Assembly (NCBI GenBank): GCA_016208305.1 | Contig: JACQYI010000006.1 | Coordinates: 1-64,000, forward strand | Length of the DNA stretch: 64,000 nucleotides | Reading direction: 5' to 3' | DNA from: Oscillatoriophycideae cyanobacterium NC_groundwater_1537_Pr4_S-0.65um_50_18 | Lineage (GTDB): Bacteria > Cyanobacteriota > Cyanobacteriia > Elainellales > Elainellaceae | Part shown: positions 16,970 through 25,622 of the stretch, in pieces | Layout: the number at the start of each line of letters is the position of its first letter | Position numbering within the stretch: position 1 is the stretch's first letter | Notes under the pieces: generated by a model | Database searches by the model: none | Seen by the model: the letters and a program-made list of their open reading frames with translations, nothing else | Told to the model about the DNA's origin: nothing | Position numbers and translations under genes: made by a program

Positions 16970-17530
16970 TCATCTCTCCTGCTCCCAAAGTTGAGGATAA
17001 TGAGCGATCGCTCCATAATCATCCACTTCTAAAACATCGGCATAGCCTGCCTCTGGCGATGTGTACTCGTAGCGATCGTGGGATAATCGGTGGTAGTGTT
17101 GTTCCAATCGTTTCAGCGTGAAGTCTGGGAAATCTAGCCATGCAGCAGGGGCTTGCGATCGCGCTCCAATCGCTAAAGCTAACCGACGAATGGCAATTAA
17201 ATTGGTGGCTGGAGTAAACCCCAGATCTAGATCAATACAGTCTGCGGCTTCCTGTAATTCTATATCATTGATGCTCCAACGATGATTTGGAGTACGAGCG
17301 ATCGCCAGAGTAACGATGAATTTACCGACATAACCTGAGATACTCGCAGTGCAGGTTTCCCAGTTAATATTAGTACTCACTTCATAGGATAAAAGACAGG
17401 GCTTCTGGTCAAACAGGAAGATGGCTGTCCCCGATAATTGCCAACCATCCCTAGTCTTCCAAAGACAACAACTATCATGTCCAGAACAATCTAATCTGCG
17501 CCAAAGAATCGTATGTTCCAGTGAATTCAT
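16970..17530 (-). CDS. Putative glycolipid-binding family protein (PF06475-type)
   Basis: 186 residues. Opening ILWRRLDCSGHDSCCLW, central LLSYEVSTNINWETCTASIS and final YADVLEVDDYGAIAHYPQLW match the putative glycolipid-binding (former DUF1089) family. The function name comes from a structural proposal and is unproven. It lies 5 bases downstream of the DUF1772 membrane protein and is probably translated from the same message. Confidence 0.82.
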   Translation of the reverse strand: MNSLEHTILWRRLDCSGHDSCCLWKTRDGWQLSGTAIFLFDQKPCLLSYEVSTNINWETCTASISGYVGKFIVTLAIARTPNHRWSINDIELQEAADCIDLDLGFTPATNLIAIRRLALAIGARSQAPAAWLDFPDFTLKRLEQHYHRLSHDRYEYTSPEAGYADVLEVDDYGAIAHYPQLWEQER

Positions 17531-17535
17531 CTACC

Positions 17536-18048
17536 CTACGCACTCACTGAAATCGCGATCATGATCATAATCAGACTCATTAGGGCAAACCCTGTACGAA
17601 TAACATGAGAATATTCCCATTGGTTACGTAAGTCTGTCCATTGAACTGAAGACATTTCAGGATGCTGTGAGTGATTAGTACCGAACGAGAAAAAGCCAGC
17701 ACTAAAACGGTTCAAATTTTTACCTTCTAGCCAAAATTGGTTGACTGGATGCGTGACGAACCAATACACCAATTGCATTCCAATGAGTCCCAACAACGCT
17801 ACCAGTGTCAGCCAAAATTCTGTGCTTCCCCGACGGGTCAGGAATAACAAGATCAGGGTGACGATTACCCCACCAAACTCTCCAATGCCTCCTCCAATGG
17901 TGAATCCTGGATAATAAATGGGCTGCATGGCAAAATAAGTTTCTTTCGGGAGACGCATCTTTCCTGGCAATTCCAGTGCATGAGCAAGCGCCATTGCCAT
18001 TGCTATCGCGATCAGAATGGCGGTCAAAATTTGTAGGGTATCAAACAT
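17536..18048 (-). CDS. DUF1772 family membrane protein
   Basis: 170 residues from ATG 18048, preceded by GGAGGGATTACTC; the upstream open frame to 18138 would run into the MarR operator and is rejected. Four hydrophobic segments; conserved AHALELPGKMRLP after the first helix and FVTHPVNQFWL before the last two are the DUF1772 (anthrone-oxygenase-like) signatures. First gene of the minus-strand operon and divergent from the MarR gene. Confidence 0.85.
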   Translation of the reverse strand: MFDTLQILTAILIAIAMAMALAHALELPGKMRLPKETYFAMQPIYYPGFTIGGGIGEFGGVIVTLILLFLTRRGSTEFWLTLVALLGLIGMQLVYWFVTHPVNQFWLEGKNLNRFSAGFFSFGTNHSQHPEMSSVQWTDLRNQWEYSHVIRTGFALMSLIMIMIAISVSA

Positions 18049-18134
18049 GAGTAATCCCTCCTGATATGTCCTTGCATCCTCTTGAAAGAGGCTGGCTTGC
18101 AATATGCAAATAACTTCCAGTAGCTGCCATACTA

Positions 18135-18162
18135 TCAATATGGCAATTAGTTGTCATATTGA
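18135..18162. promoter_or_regulatory. MarR-type operator candidate
   Basis: TCAATATGGCAA-TTAG-TTGTCATATTGA is an inverted repeat with 12-base arms and one mismatch, located between the divergent DUF1772 operon (start 18048) and the MarR gene (start 18212). A further half-site, ATTAATTGTCG, follows at 18165. This is the classic position for autorepression and control of the divergent operon. Confidence 0.6.
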
Positions 18163-18211
18163 CTATTAATTGTCGTTTGTAAAGTATCAACTTTTGTAAA
18201 AATAGACATCA

Positions 18212-18679
18212 ATGGTCAACCAGATAATTTATAGAACCCAAGCAGGACAAGCAATCGAAGAATTGATCGTGGAAATAGTAGCAACCTTCTTCCTGCTGCG
18301 GGCGCAAGGAATGCGAATCGGAGTGGTTTCCTCTTCAGGAGAAGGTTACTGGAGTGTGTTGCGGTTGCTCAATATCAAAGGTTCTCAAACCGTGCCGCAA
18401 CTGGCTCGATATCGTTATGTGCCGCGCCAGAGTGTCCAAAAACTCGCCAATGAGATGCTGAATGATGGAGTGATTGAATTTCTCAACAACCCCGCGCACA
18501 AACGATCGAAGCTTTTACGCCTCACCCCAAAGGGAGAAGCCGTGTTTCAGGAAATGAGCGATCGCATAGCGACACTTGCTGAAACCCTTGCCGAACAACA
18601 AGATACAGATCAATTACAAAATGCAGCAAATATTATGAAACAATTACACGAGCAACTGAGAACGATGTTGAATCAGTAA
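18212..18679 (+). CDS. MarR-family transcriptional regulator
   Basis: 155 residues. The winged helix spans about 55-120: VPQLARYRYVPRQSVQKLAN is the HTH and KRSKLLRLTPKGEAVFQEM the wing with the Asp/Arg-type turn. N-terminal helices would form the dimer interface. It is divergent from the DUF1772 operon and shares the palindrome at 18135-18162, so it probably represses both. The ligand is unknown. Confidence 0.9.
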   Translation: MVNQIIYRTQAGQAIEELIVEIVATFFLLRAQGMRIGVVSSSGEGYWSVLRLLNIKGSQTVPQLARYRYVPRQSVQKLANEMLNDGVIEFLNNPAHKRSKLLRLTPKGEAVFQEMSDRIATLAETLAEQQDTDQLQNAANIMKQLHEQLRTMLNQ

Positions 18680-18824
18680 ATTGCCCACACTCTACAGTGT
18701 TGTGGGCGTCATGCTTGCCAGCGTGAATAAAGCTGCTGCAAGAGTAATTTTACTCTCACCTGGTTGGGCGAGGTGGATTGGAAAGACAATTGCTACGCTA
18801 GGAAAACTGTGACGAGATGAACTC

Positions 18825-19229
18825 ATGAATAAGACATATCAAGGAAGTTGTCACTGTGGTAAAGTTCGCTTTGAAGCAGATCTTGATTTAAGTGCAGGCA
18901 CAGGTCGATGTAACTGCTCAATCTGCTCCAAAAACAGATTATGGATGGTCATTGCCAAACCTGATGCATTTCGTCAACTATCCGGTGAAGCGGATCTGAG
19001 CGATTATCAATTTGGCTCCCAGAGTGTCCACCATTTGTTTTGCAAACACTGCGGTACGAGATCCTTTGGGCGTGGATACCTGGAGGAAATTGGTGGAGCA
19101 TTTTACTCAGTCAATATTGCTTGTCTGGACAACGTGAATGACGAAGAATTTGCAACAATTCCTGTTCACTATAGTGATGGGCGTAACAACAATTGGCAAT
19201 CACCTCCAGCAGAAACCAGGCATTTGTAG
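18825..19229 (+). CDS. GFA family protein, copy 2
   Basis: 134 residues with zinc-ligand cysteines in [18 protein letters not shown] and [11 protein letters not shown]. Clear duplicate of the 16499 gene. The 100 bases upstream contain LSPGWARWIGKTIATLGKL in a frame ending in TGA, which resembles the sequence just before the decayed copy at 36434, so the copies share upstream context. ATG is close after GACGAGATGAACTC; no strong ribosome site. Confidence 0.92.
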   Translation: MNKTYQGSCHCGKVRFEADLDLSAGTGRCNCSICSKNRLWMVIAKPDAFRQLSGEADLSDYQFGSQSVHHLFCKHCGTRSFGRGYLEEIGGAFYSVNIACLDNVNDEEFATIPVHYSDGRNNNWQSPPAETRHL

Positions 19230-19244
19230 GCGAGGATATTGTGC

Positions 19245-19817
19245 ATGGCTAAACTCATTTATTTGGTCGCCTGTACGGTCGATCGCTTTATCGCTCTCAA
19301 GGATGGCTCGTTTGACTTCTTTTTAATGGAAGGAGAACATGTTGCAGATTTGCTTTCTGCTTTTCCTGAAACGATTCCAGCTCATTTGCATGGGGCGTTA
19401 GGCATTACGGCTAATAATCAGCACTTTGACAGCGTTTTGATGGGACGCAGAACCTATGAAGTTGGCGTTAAAGAGGGGATTACAAACCCCTACCCTCACA
19501 TGAACCAGTATCTTTTTTCTCGTACTCTCCAGCAAAGCCCCGACCCTGCTGTTGAATTGGTTTCATCTGGTCCAATCCCATTTGTTCAAGAACTCAAGCA
19601 GCGATCGGGCAAAGATATTTGGTTGTGCGGCGGTGGCGATTTAGCAACGGTTCTTTTTCCAGCGATCGATGAGATCATTTTGAAAGTACATCCCTTTCTA
19701 CTTGGCTCAGGAATTCCACTCTTCTCAGGAACAATTCCACTTACCGCATTGCAATTAATTGACAGCAAAATTTACAAGAATGGTTTTATGTTGTTGCACT
19801 ACCGGATGAATCATTAG
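19245..19817 (+). CDS. Dihydrofolate reductase family protein (RibD C-terminal-like)
   Basis: 190 residues from ATG 19245 (GCGAGG upstream; a TTG at 19239 is also in frame). KLIYLVACTVDRFIA is the family opening, VLMGRRTYEVG the substrate-side helix, DIWLCGGGDLATVLF the NADPH loop and VHPFLLGSGIPLFS the final strand. Same fold as the gene at 1900 but a different subgroup. It follows the GFA gene by 15 bases and is likely co-transcribed with it. Actual reaction unknown. Confidence 0.87.
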   Translation: MAKLIYLVACTVDRFIALKDGSFDFFLMEGEHVADLLSAFPETIPAHLHGALGITANNQHFDSVLMGRRTYEVGVKEGITNPYPHMNQYLFSRTLQQSPDPAVELVSSGPIPFVQELKQRSGKDIWLCGGGDLATVLFPAIDEIILKVHPFLLGSGIPLFSGTIPLTALQLIDSKIYKNGFMLLHYRMNH

Positions 19818-19818
19818 G

Positions 19819-21360
19819 TCATATCACTTCAAAATTATCCATCATGCCCAGATCCTCATGCTCTAGCATGTGGCAATGGTAGATGTATTTACCCCGGTAG
19901 GGGGTGAAACGAGCGATAATTCGCACCATTTCTCTGGGGCCGACTCGCACCGTATCTTTCCAGCCAACATCCGTGGGCGCAGGGGCTTGGTTATTGCGGG
20001 AGAGAACCTGGAAGTGTGCCAGATGCAGATGAAATGGGTGGGGAATGTCGGCAAACACTTCCCAGATTTCAGTTGAATTCAGACGCGGACGAATCTCGAC
20101 ACGATCGGGATCAAATTCTTTTCCATTAATCCGAAACCGCTTTCCAGCACGAGTCAGGATCACGCGTCGAGTCACTTCAGCCTCGGTTGGGTTCAGGGAT
20201 TCTGCATCAGGGAGTAGTCGATCGGGAATGGTGCTGTCATCGGATTGTGACCTGACCACATCAAAGCGCATCACCTGTGAAGTTGTGCCGTTCCCATCCA
20301 GATTCTTTAGGACAATTTGAGTGCCGATCGCATAACGAGAAAAATCGATCACCACATCAAAGCGTTCCGCAGGGGCAATGATGAGTTCAGTTTGCGGAAC
20401 CGGAGCAGGCAATAATCCGCCATCACTGCCAATTTGGATAAACGCAGTTCCTTCTGATGATGATGGATCGAGGGCAAGTTTGTAAATCCGACGATTAGAA
20501 GCATTCAAAAACCGAAAGCGGTAACGGGTATTGGAAACCTTTAGGAAGGGAAAGGGCGCACCGTTGACCAAAATCGTATCTCCCTGCACACCCTCATGGT
20601 ATCCATCCTCTAATCCCTCTTCATGCAGCATTGGATCAAGGGAGGGATAGAAGAAAGAGCCATCTTCGTTAAAAATATGGTCAGTAATCATTAGGGGAAT
20701 ATCTTTGTCGCCTTTTGGCAACGGTAATTCATCCTCGATCGCATCATGAATCAGATAAAAGCCTACCAATCCTCTGTAGACTTGCGCTCCTGTAAACATA
20801 TCTCGATGATCGTGATACCAGAGGGTGGCGCTGGGTTGTTCGTTGGGATAGGTATAGTCCTTAAAGCCCTGTCCAATTCCCCCGACGGTTGTATGCCCTG
20901 TGTGGGCTGTAGCCGCGTGGCTTGGGTCAGCAGGCAAGATTAGGTCAGTGGGATAACCATCACTCTCTGGGGGCGTTTTACCGCCATGCAGGTGAACCAC
21001 AACAGGGACGGGTAACTCGTTCCGGTGGCGCACTACCACTTGTCGCCCGCTCCGAACAGCGATCGTGGGGCCAGGAAACAGGCCGTTATAGCCCCAAATG
21101 GGGGTACGGAGTCCCGGTAGGATTTCGACCTGACTTTCCTTCTGAGTCATCTCATAGTAATCCGTGTTGTCATCGGTGCGGATGGGCTGAAGAATCGGCG
21201 GTATGGGCAACGGCACCTGAAAGGGTGGTACGACGATCGCTGAAGTTCTGCTTCTGCTACCTAATTTGCTGCATGATGCGATCGCCAGTGAACTTAGAGG
21301 TACGGTGATACCTGCACCCATCGCAAGCTTTAAGAACGCCTTGCGAGTTATCATTGACAT
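19819..21360 (-). CDS. Multicopper oxidase (CueO/laccase-like)
   Basis: 513 residues from ATG 21360 (MSMITRKAFLKLAMG); the frame opens at 21375. The N-terminus looks like an export signal with a possible lipobox, SLAIASC. Copper ligands are visible in order: HLHGG (about 123-125), WYHDH (183-185), HPFHLHLAHF (about 450) and HCHMLEHEDLGMM (Cys 496, the T1 ligand, and Met 506). A periplasmic laccase or cuprous oxidase is expected. It lacks an obvious Met-rich insert. The neighbouring DUF6220-type membrane gene is on the same strand. Confidence 0.93.
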   Translation of the reverse strand: MSMITRKAFLKLAMGAGITVPLSSLAIASCSKLGSRSRTSAIVVPPFQVPLPIPPILQPIRTDDNTDYYEMTQKESQVEILPGLRTPIWGYNGLFPGPTIAVRSGRQVVVRHRNELPVPVVVHLHGGKTPPESDGYPTDLILPADPSHAATAHTGHTTVGGIGQGFKDYTYPNEQPSATLWYHDHRDMFTGAQVYRGLVGFYLIHDAIEDELPLPKGDKDIPLMITDHIFNEDGSFFYPSLDPMLHEEGLEDGYHEGVQGDTILVNGAPFPFLKVSNTRYRFRFLNASNRRIYKLALDPSSSEGTAFIQIGSDGGLLPAPVPQTELIIAPAERFDVVIDFSRYAIGTQIVLKNLDGNGTTSQVMRFDVVRSQSDDSTIPDRLLPDAESLNPTEAEVTRRVILTRAGKRFRINGKEFDPDRVEIRPRLNSTEIWEVFADIPHPFHLHLAHFQVLSRNNQAPAPTDVGWKDTVRVGPREMVRIIARFTPYRGKYIYHCHMLEHEDLGMMDNFEVI

Positions 21361-21409
21361 TAAATCTTCTCCCAATTATCCAATACTGCACCTCGATCGT
21401 TTCGCCAGG

Positions 21410-21862
21410 TCAGGAGTGAACCTGTTTTGAACCTGTAACCATGCGTTGAGTGTTCTGGGCGATCGTCGTTGCCGTCCAAAACAGGAGTAAGGCATTAACC
21501 GGATGGAAGGCAGTTCCTAAAGATAACGCAGGGGAAATGAGGGATAGATTCGCGCTACTGCCCTGTACGAAAAATAGGATATTCATCAGTCCGGTCAAGC
21601 GCCAAATTGCTGTTGGAAAGCGTCCAAATAATGCCATCAGAAGCAAGATGAATCCCAGAACACCGATAACATGGGAAAACAGAACGTGATTCGTCCACCA
21701 GGATGGATCGATAAATACAGCCATGCCAACGGTAAAGAGTTGAAACAGCAAACCGACAACGAACAGCCAGATACCAACGAGAAAAATGGTTTTCAGCCAT
21801 TGTTTGCCACCGGAAACTGAACCCATCGTTGATGGGCGTTTTGATGTGTGTTGAGTGGTCAT
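21410..21862 (-). CDS. Membrane protein, DUF6220-like
   Basis: 150 residues from ATG 21862 (MTTQHTSKR); the longer frame to 21994 overlaps the WYL gene and is rejected. Four hydrophobic helices: TIFLVGIWLFVVGLLFQLFT, HVIGVLGFILLLMALFG, TGLMNILFFVQGSS and HPVNALLLFWTATTIA. The HPVNAL motif in the last helix is typical of small integral proteins of the DUF6220 or cytochrome b561-like type. Function unknown. It directly precedes the multicopper oxidase gene in the direction of transcription. Confidence 0.7.
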   Translation of the reverse strand: MTTQHTSKRPSTMGSVSGGKQWLKTIFLVGIWLFVVGLLFQLFTVGMAVFIDPSWWTNHVLFSHVIGVLGFILLLMALFGRFPTAIWRLTGLMNILFFVQGSSANLSLISPALSLGTAFHPVNALLLFWTATTIAQNTQRMVTGSKQVHS

Positions 21863-21968
21863 AATCTTAGGATTTAGGTGGAATGGTCTCAGTGTAGCGA
21901 TCGCCCCAGGACAAAAACTTTTCCATCTTTGTTCAAACTGTGTCAATCTTGCACTGAATTGGATGAAT

Positions 21969-22934
21969 TTATTCAACATCCGTATACAGGGCAATCGTCT
22001 CCTTTGCTGCTTGCAAAACGCGATCGCGTAACTCTAAAGGTTCAATCACTTCCATCTGTGCACCAAATCCCAATACATAGGCGCAAGCTGCTTTCTCGAT
22101 GTCAAACCGCATAGCGATCGGAATCCAGCCATCCGCATCAGGGGGATGAATCTGTTCAATTCGAGCAAAGTACCCCGCATAGCGTAACCAGGACATTGCC
22201 TCTGGAGCGACCCGCACCATTACGCCGTAGTAAGGTAGGTTGGCTTTGAACTCCACCATCGATCGCTGCCAATAGTCGGCTAAATCGAACCCCACTGGAC
22301 GAACACAATGAGAATCCATCAACACTGCATTCTGAACCCGTGAAATACGGTAAGAACGCACATCTTTTTCCACTGCCGCGACCAAATACCAGACGCTCCC
22401 TTTGGCAACCAATCCCAGGGGATTAATCAATCGTTCAACCCGCTGACCATTGCCGCGTTCATAGTCCAAAAAGACTTGCCGCTCTTGCCAGATCGCGGTT
22501 TGCAACACCGGAAATGCTGACATCTCCTCATCCCAATGCTGCCATCCGGTAGGGTCAACGTGAATGCGCTGACTCACCAGTTCTGCCTGGTGACGATTTG
22601 CGGCGGGCAATGCGGCTAGAAGCTTAAGTAATGCGGCTTCAAACGCCTGACTCCATCCTAAATCCGCGAGTAGATGAGTCGATTTTGGCACAAATAATGC
22701 CTGAATTTCTGCCAGGTTGAGTCCGGTCAGCGTGGTTTGATATTGCTCTAGCAACCCCCATCCGCCGCCCTTGCCCCGTTCTGCCACCACCGGAACCCCG
22801 GCACTGCTGAGGGCATCCATATCCCGATGAATAGTACGCTCAGACACTTCCAGGCGTTCTGCCAGTTCTCGTGAGGTTAACCGGGCATGAACCTGCAACA
22901 GCATCAGAATAGAGAGGAGGCGATCGGCACGCAT
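21969..22934 (-). CDS. WYL-domain transcriptional regulator with DeoR-type HTH
   Basis: 321 residues. ADRLLSILMLLQVHARLTSRELAERLEVSERTIHRDM (residues 3-40) is a winged HTH of the HTH_11 type; the WYL domain begins near 140 with VFLDYERGNGQRVERLINPL and GSVWYLVAAVEKDVRSYRIS carrying the WYL triad. The C-terminal WCX module follows. Such proteins often sense nucleic acid or small ligands and regulate stress and defence genes. Divergent from the SnoaL/SDR pair. Confidence 0.93.
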   Translation of the reverse strand: MRADRLLSILMLLQVHARLTSRELAERLEVSERTIHRDMDALSSAGVPVVAERGKGGGWGLLEQYQTTLTGLNLAEIQALFVPKSTHLLADLGWSQAFEAALLKLLAALPAANRHQAELVSQRIHVDPTGWQHWDEEMSAFPVLQTAIWQERQVFLDYERGNGQRVERLINPLGLVAKGSVWYLVAAVEKDVRSYRISRVQNAVLMDSHCVRPVGFDLADYWQRSMVEFKANLPYYGVMVRVAPEAMSWLRYAGYFARIEQIHPPDADGWIPIAMRFDIEKAACAYVLGFGAQMEVIEPLELRDRVLQAAKETIALYTDVE

Positions 22935-22999
22935 AGCAATTTCTAGAACCCTCGCAACTTCTTTTACATTACCGCTGAAATAGTAATCTCAAGTGGGTA

Positions 23000-23036
23000 T
23001 GAGAGTTGGGGCGGGCTGCGCCCGCCCCAACTCTCA
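23000..23036. repeat. Strong GC-rich hairpin, 17-bp perfect arms
   Basis: TGAGAGTTGGGGCGGGC (23000-23016), loop TGC, and its exact complement (23020-23036). It lies between divergent genes, so it is not a normal terminator. It resembles dispersed palindromic elements of cyanobacterial chromosomes. Confidence 0.6.
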
Positions 23037-23121
23037 CAAATTATTTAGAACCGCTGAAATATGACAAAGGGTGTCATGAAGTCACCTTTATGCTGTGAGC
23101 ATGACTGTTGGAGGAAAGCAA

Positions 23122-23556
23122 ATGACGACAAATCACACGCTCGATCGCAACAAAGCCATCTATCGGCGGTATATCCAACAGGTGTTCAACGAGGGGCAAG
23201 TGGATCTGCTGGATGAGCTTTTAGCTACACCCTATGTGTACCACGAAGCACCGCCTGGAACATTACCGGGGGCGGATGGGATTAAGCAAGTCGTTTCTAT
23301 GTTTCGTGCTGCGTTCCCTGACTTGGAGATTACGATCGACGACCAAATTGCTGAGGACGATAAAGTTTGCTCACGAGCTACCACACGCGGAACCCACCAG
23401 GGCGAAATCTTTGGCATACCTGCAACAGGTAAAGTTGTGACAATGACAGGAATGACGATCGTGCGGATTGTTGACGGTCAAATCACGGATAGCTGGGTAA
23501 AAAATGACGTGACGGGGTTAATGAATCAACTCGGTGCTGTCTCTACACCTCAATAA
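23122..23556 (+). CDS. SnoaL-like polyketide-cyclase/ester-cyclase family protein
   Basis: 144 residues from ATG 23122, which follows GGAGGAAAGCAA; an in-frame start at 23095 would place this site inside the gene. NKAIYRRYIQQVFNEGQVDL opens the NTF2-like cone, PGADGIKQVVSMFRAAFPDL and FGIPATGKVVTMTGMTIVRI are SnoaL family hallmarks. Catalytic role is not predictable. An SDR gene follows at 66 bases. Confidence 0.9.
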   Translation: MTTNHTLDRNKAIYRRYIQQVFNEGQVDLLDELLATPYVYHEAPPGTLPGADGIKQVVSMFRAAFPDLEITIDDQIAEDDKVCSRATTRGTHQGEIFGIPATGKVVTMTGMTIVRIVDGQITDSWVKNDVTGLMNQLGAVSTPQ

Positions 23557-23621
23557 GCCAGTGTAGTTCACCTCATGACGACGAATTTAATTTGCTATCT
23601 AAATAATTTTGAGAGGTCATT

Positions 23622-24530
23622 ATGCAACCCTTGAAGGATAAAGTGGCGATCGTGGCGGGAGGCACTCGCGGCGCAGGACGAGGCATTGCGACAGAACTCG
23701 GTGCCGCCGGAGCGATCGTTTATGTGACAGGACGCAGCACTCGCACCCAAAGATCAGACTACGATCGCCCAGAAACCATTGAAGAAACCGCAGAGTTAGT
23801 GACTCAGGCAGGCGGACAGGGCATTGCAATTCAGGTGGATCATTTAGACCCCGAACAGGTGCGATCGCTCATCGCTCGTGTTGAGCGAGAACAAGGAAAA
23901 TTAGATATTTTGATCAATGATATTGGAGCAGAACATTTTGCCGAGTTTGACAAACCCATTTGGGAAGTTGATCTGGAGCGAGGATTACGTCTGTTACGAT
24001 TGGCGATCGAGACTCACCTGATCACCAGTCACTTTGCCCTGCCACTGCTGATCCAGAAACCAGGAGGATTAGTCATTGAACTCACGGATGGAACGGCAGA
24101 TTACAACGAGGGGCACTATCGGCAAGCTTTAATTTATGACATTGCCAAGAATGCAATCATTCGTATGGCGTGGGCACTGGCGCAGGAGCTTCAACCGCAT
24201 AACTGTACGGCGGTGTCCCTCACTCCAGGCTGGTTGCGATCGGAAATGATGTTAGATCATTTCGGGGTGAGTGAAGCCAACTGGCAGGATGCCACTGCCA
24301 AAGAACCACAATTCATCATTTCCGAAACACCGCATTTTGTTGGACGTGCCGTTGCTCATCTTGCGAGCGATCCAGAAGTAGCTCGTTGGAAGGGTCAGTC
24401 ACTTTCTAGTGGTCAACTTGCCAAGGTGTATGGCTTTACCGATCTAGATGGTTCTCAACCGGATGCATGGCGCTACATCCAGGAGGTGACAGAGATGGGG
24501 AAACCTGCTGATGCGACTGGATATAGATGA
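23622..24530 (+). CDS. Short-chain dehydrogenase/reductase
   Basis: 302 residues. VAIVAGGTRGAGRGIATEL is the Rossmann glycine motif and VYVTGRSTRT supplies NADP-binding basic residues. The catalytic Tyr-x-x-x-Lys is YDIAKNAIIRMAWALA. ELTDGTAD replaces the usual Ser-containing strand. LDILINDIGAEHF replaces the NNAG motif. It is probably an NADP-dependent oxidoreductase of unknown substrate; it may be co-transcribed with the SnoaL gene. Confidence 0.9.
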   Translation: MQPLKDKVAIVAGGTRGAGRGIATELGAAGAIVYVTGRSTRTQRSDYDRPETIEETAELVTQAGGQGIAIQVDHLDPEQVRSLIARVEREQGKLDILINDIGAEHFAEFDKPIWEVDLERGLRLLRLAIETHLITSHFALPLLIQKPGGLVIELTDGTADYNEGHYRQALIYDIAKNAIIRMAWALAQELQPHNCTAVSLTPGWLRSEMMLDHFGVSEANWQDATAKEPQFIISETPHFVGRAVAHLASDPEVARWKGQSLSSGQLAKVYGFTDLDGSQPDAWRYIQEVTEMGKPADATGYR

Positions 24531-24690
24531 AATCACCATTGAATTTGGAGAAAATAAGGTTTCCAGCAAACCTGAGATGCAGTTCGTGCTCTTTCAGCGA
24601 TCGGTGCTTCCAGTTTCTTACATTCAGAGATATTCTCGCGACCTTGAGATCCCATCTTCACCCCTCTAAGTGAGATGCAGTCCATTAATC

Positions 24691-25233
24691 ATGAATAGTA
24701 ATCAGCATTTTGCAAACTATCAGCCACGAATCCTTTTGATTACTGGAAACATGGCGGCGGGAAAATCGAGTGTTGCCCAAGCTTTAGCTGAACAGCTACC
24801 CAAAAGCGTCCATCTGCGGGGAGATATCTTCCGTCGCATGATTGTGAATGGACAAGCAGAAATGACATTGAATTTGTCAGCAGAAGCCTACCAACAACTC
24901 TATTTGCGCTATCACCTGGCTGTAACGGTGGCACATCAATATTTTCAGGCGGGTTTCACAGTTGTTTATCAGGATATCATTATTGGTACAGCATTGACTG
25001 ATGTTATTGCAATGTTTCAGGATATACCGCTGTCTGTGATTGTTTTATGTCCTGAAGCAGAAACTATCGCTGCACGAGATGCGGAACGGACGAAAACAGG
25101 ATATGCCGATGCCACTGTTGTTCATGCCTTCGATCGCATTCTCCGGGCTGAAACGCCTCGCCTCGGCTATTGGCTAGATTCAACAAATTTAACGATTCAA
25201 GAAACTGTTGATCAAATTTTGGCTCTTCTATAG
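24691..25233 (+). CDS. P-loop small-molecule kinase-like protein
   Basis: 180 residues from ATG 24691 (a GTG at 24670 is in frame). Walker A is GNMAAGKSSVAQAL; VYQDIIIGTALTDV provides an acidic strand, and ERTKTGYADATVVHAF a lid-like Arg region. The layout resembles chloramphenicol phosphotransferase, zeta-toxin-like and shikimate-kinase-like proteins; no substrate can be chosen between these. No antitoxin-like gene is adjacent. Confidence 0.8.
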   Translation: MNSNQHFANYQPRILLITGNMAAGKSSVAQALAEQLPKSVHLRGDIFRRMIVNGQAEMTLNLSAEAYQQLYLRYHLAVTVAHQYFQAGFTVVYQDIIIGTALTDVIAMFQDIPLSVIVLCPEAETIAARDAERTKTGYADATVVHAFDRILRAETPRLGYWLDSTNLTIQETVDQILALL

Positions 25234-25443
25234 AGATCTGTAGAAGTAACAACCAGAAAATGGCACGATTAATCCGTCGCTGATGTCTAGATTGTGTTCT
25301 TTACAACTTTCGCTTAACCCAATTTCTAGCGGGTTCGATACGATCAATAAAGAAGCAACTTCTAAGACTCAAGCGATCGCTTCCAGGCTCTAAATTTTCA
25401 GGATCACAATTAATCGACAAGCTCAAATGTGGAGGCATCAGTC

Positions 25444-25602
25444 ATGCGACATTCACAACGCAGTATGGGTGCGAGTATTACTCTGGGTTTATCTATTGGA
25501 GTTGCAATTGGATTAATCGTAGAAAATCTTGTTTTTGGAATTGGCATTGGTTTAGCCGTTGCGATCGCTCTTAACCTGGTGCTTGAACAACGCCAAAGAT
25601 AA
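25444..25602 (+). CDS. 52-aa glycine-zipper-like membrane peptide
   Basis: A 53-codon frame starts at ATG 25444 with GTGGAGG eight bases upstream and ends at TAA 25600-25602. After MRHSQRSMGA the peptide is hydrophobic with regularly spaced Gly (LGLSIGVAIGLIVENLVFG, then GIGLAVAIALNL) and a charged tail, LEQRQR. The frame lies 20 bases before the M23 gene. The codon pattern and ribosome site argue that it is real. A GxxxG or glycine-zipper helix hairpin is plausible. Confidence 0.6.
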   Translation: MRHSQRSMGASITLGLSIGVAIGLIVENLVFGIGIGLAVAIALNLVLEQRQR

Positions 25603-25622
25603 ATCTCAATGGAAGCTACATC

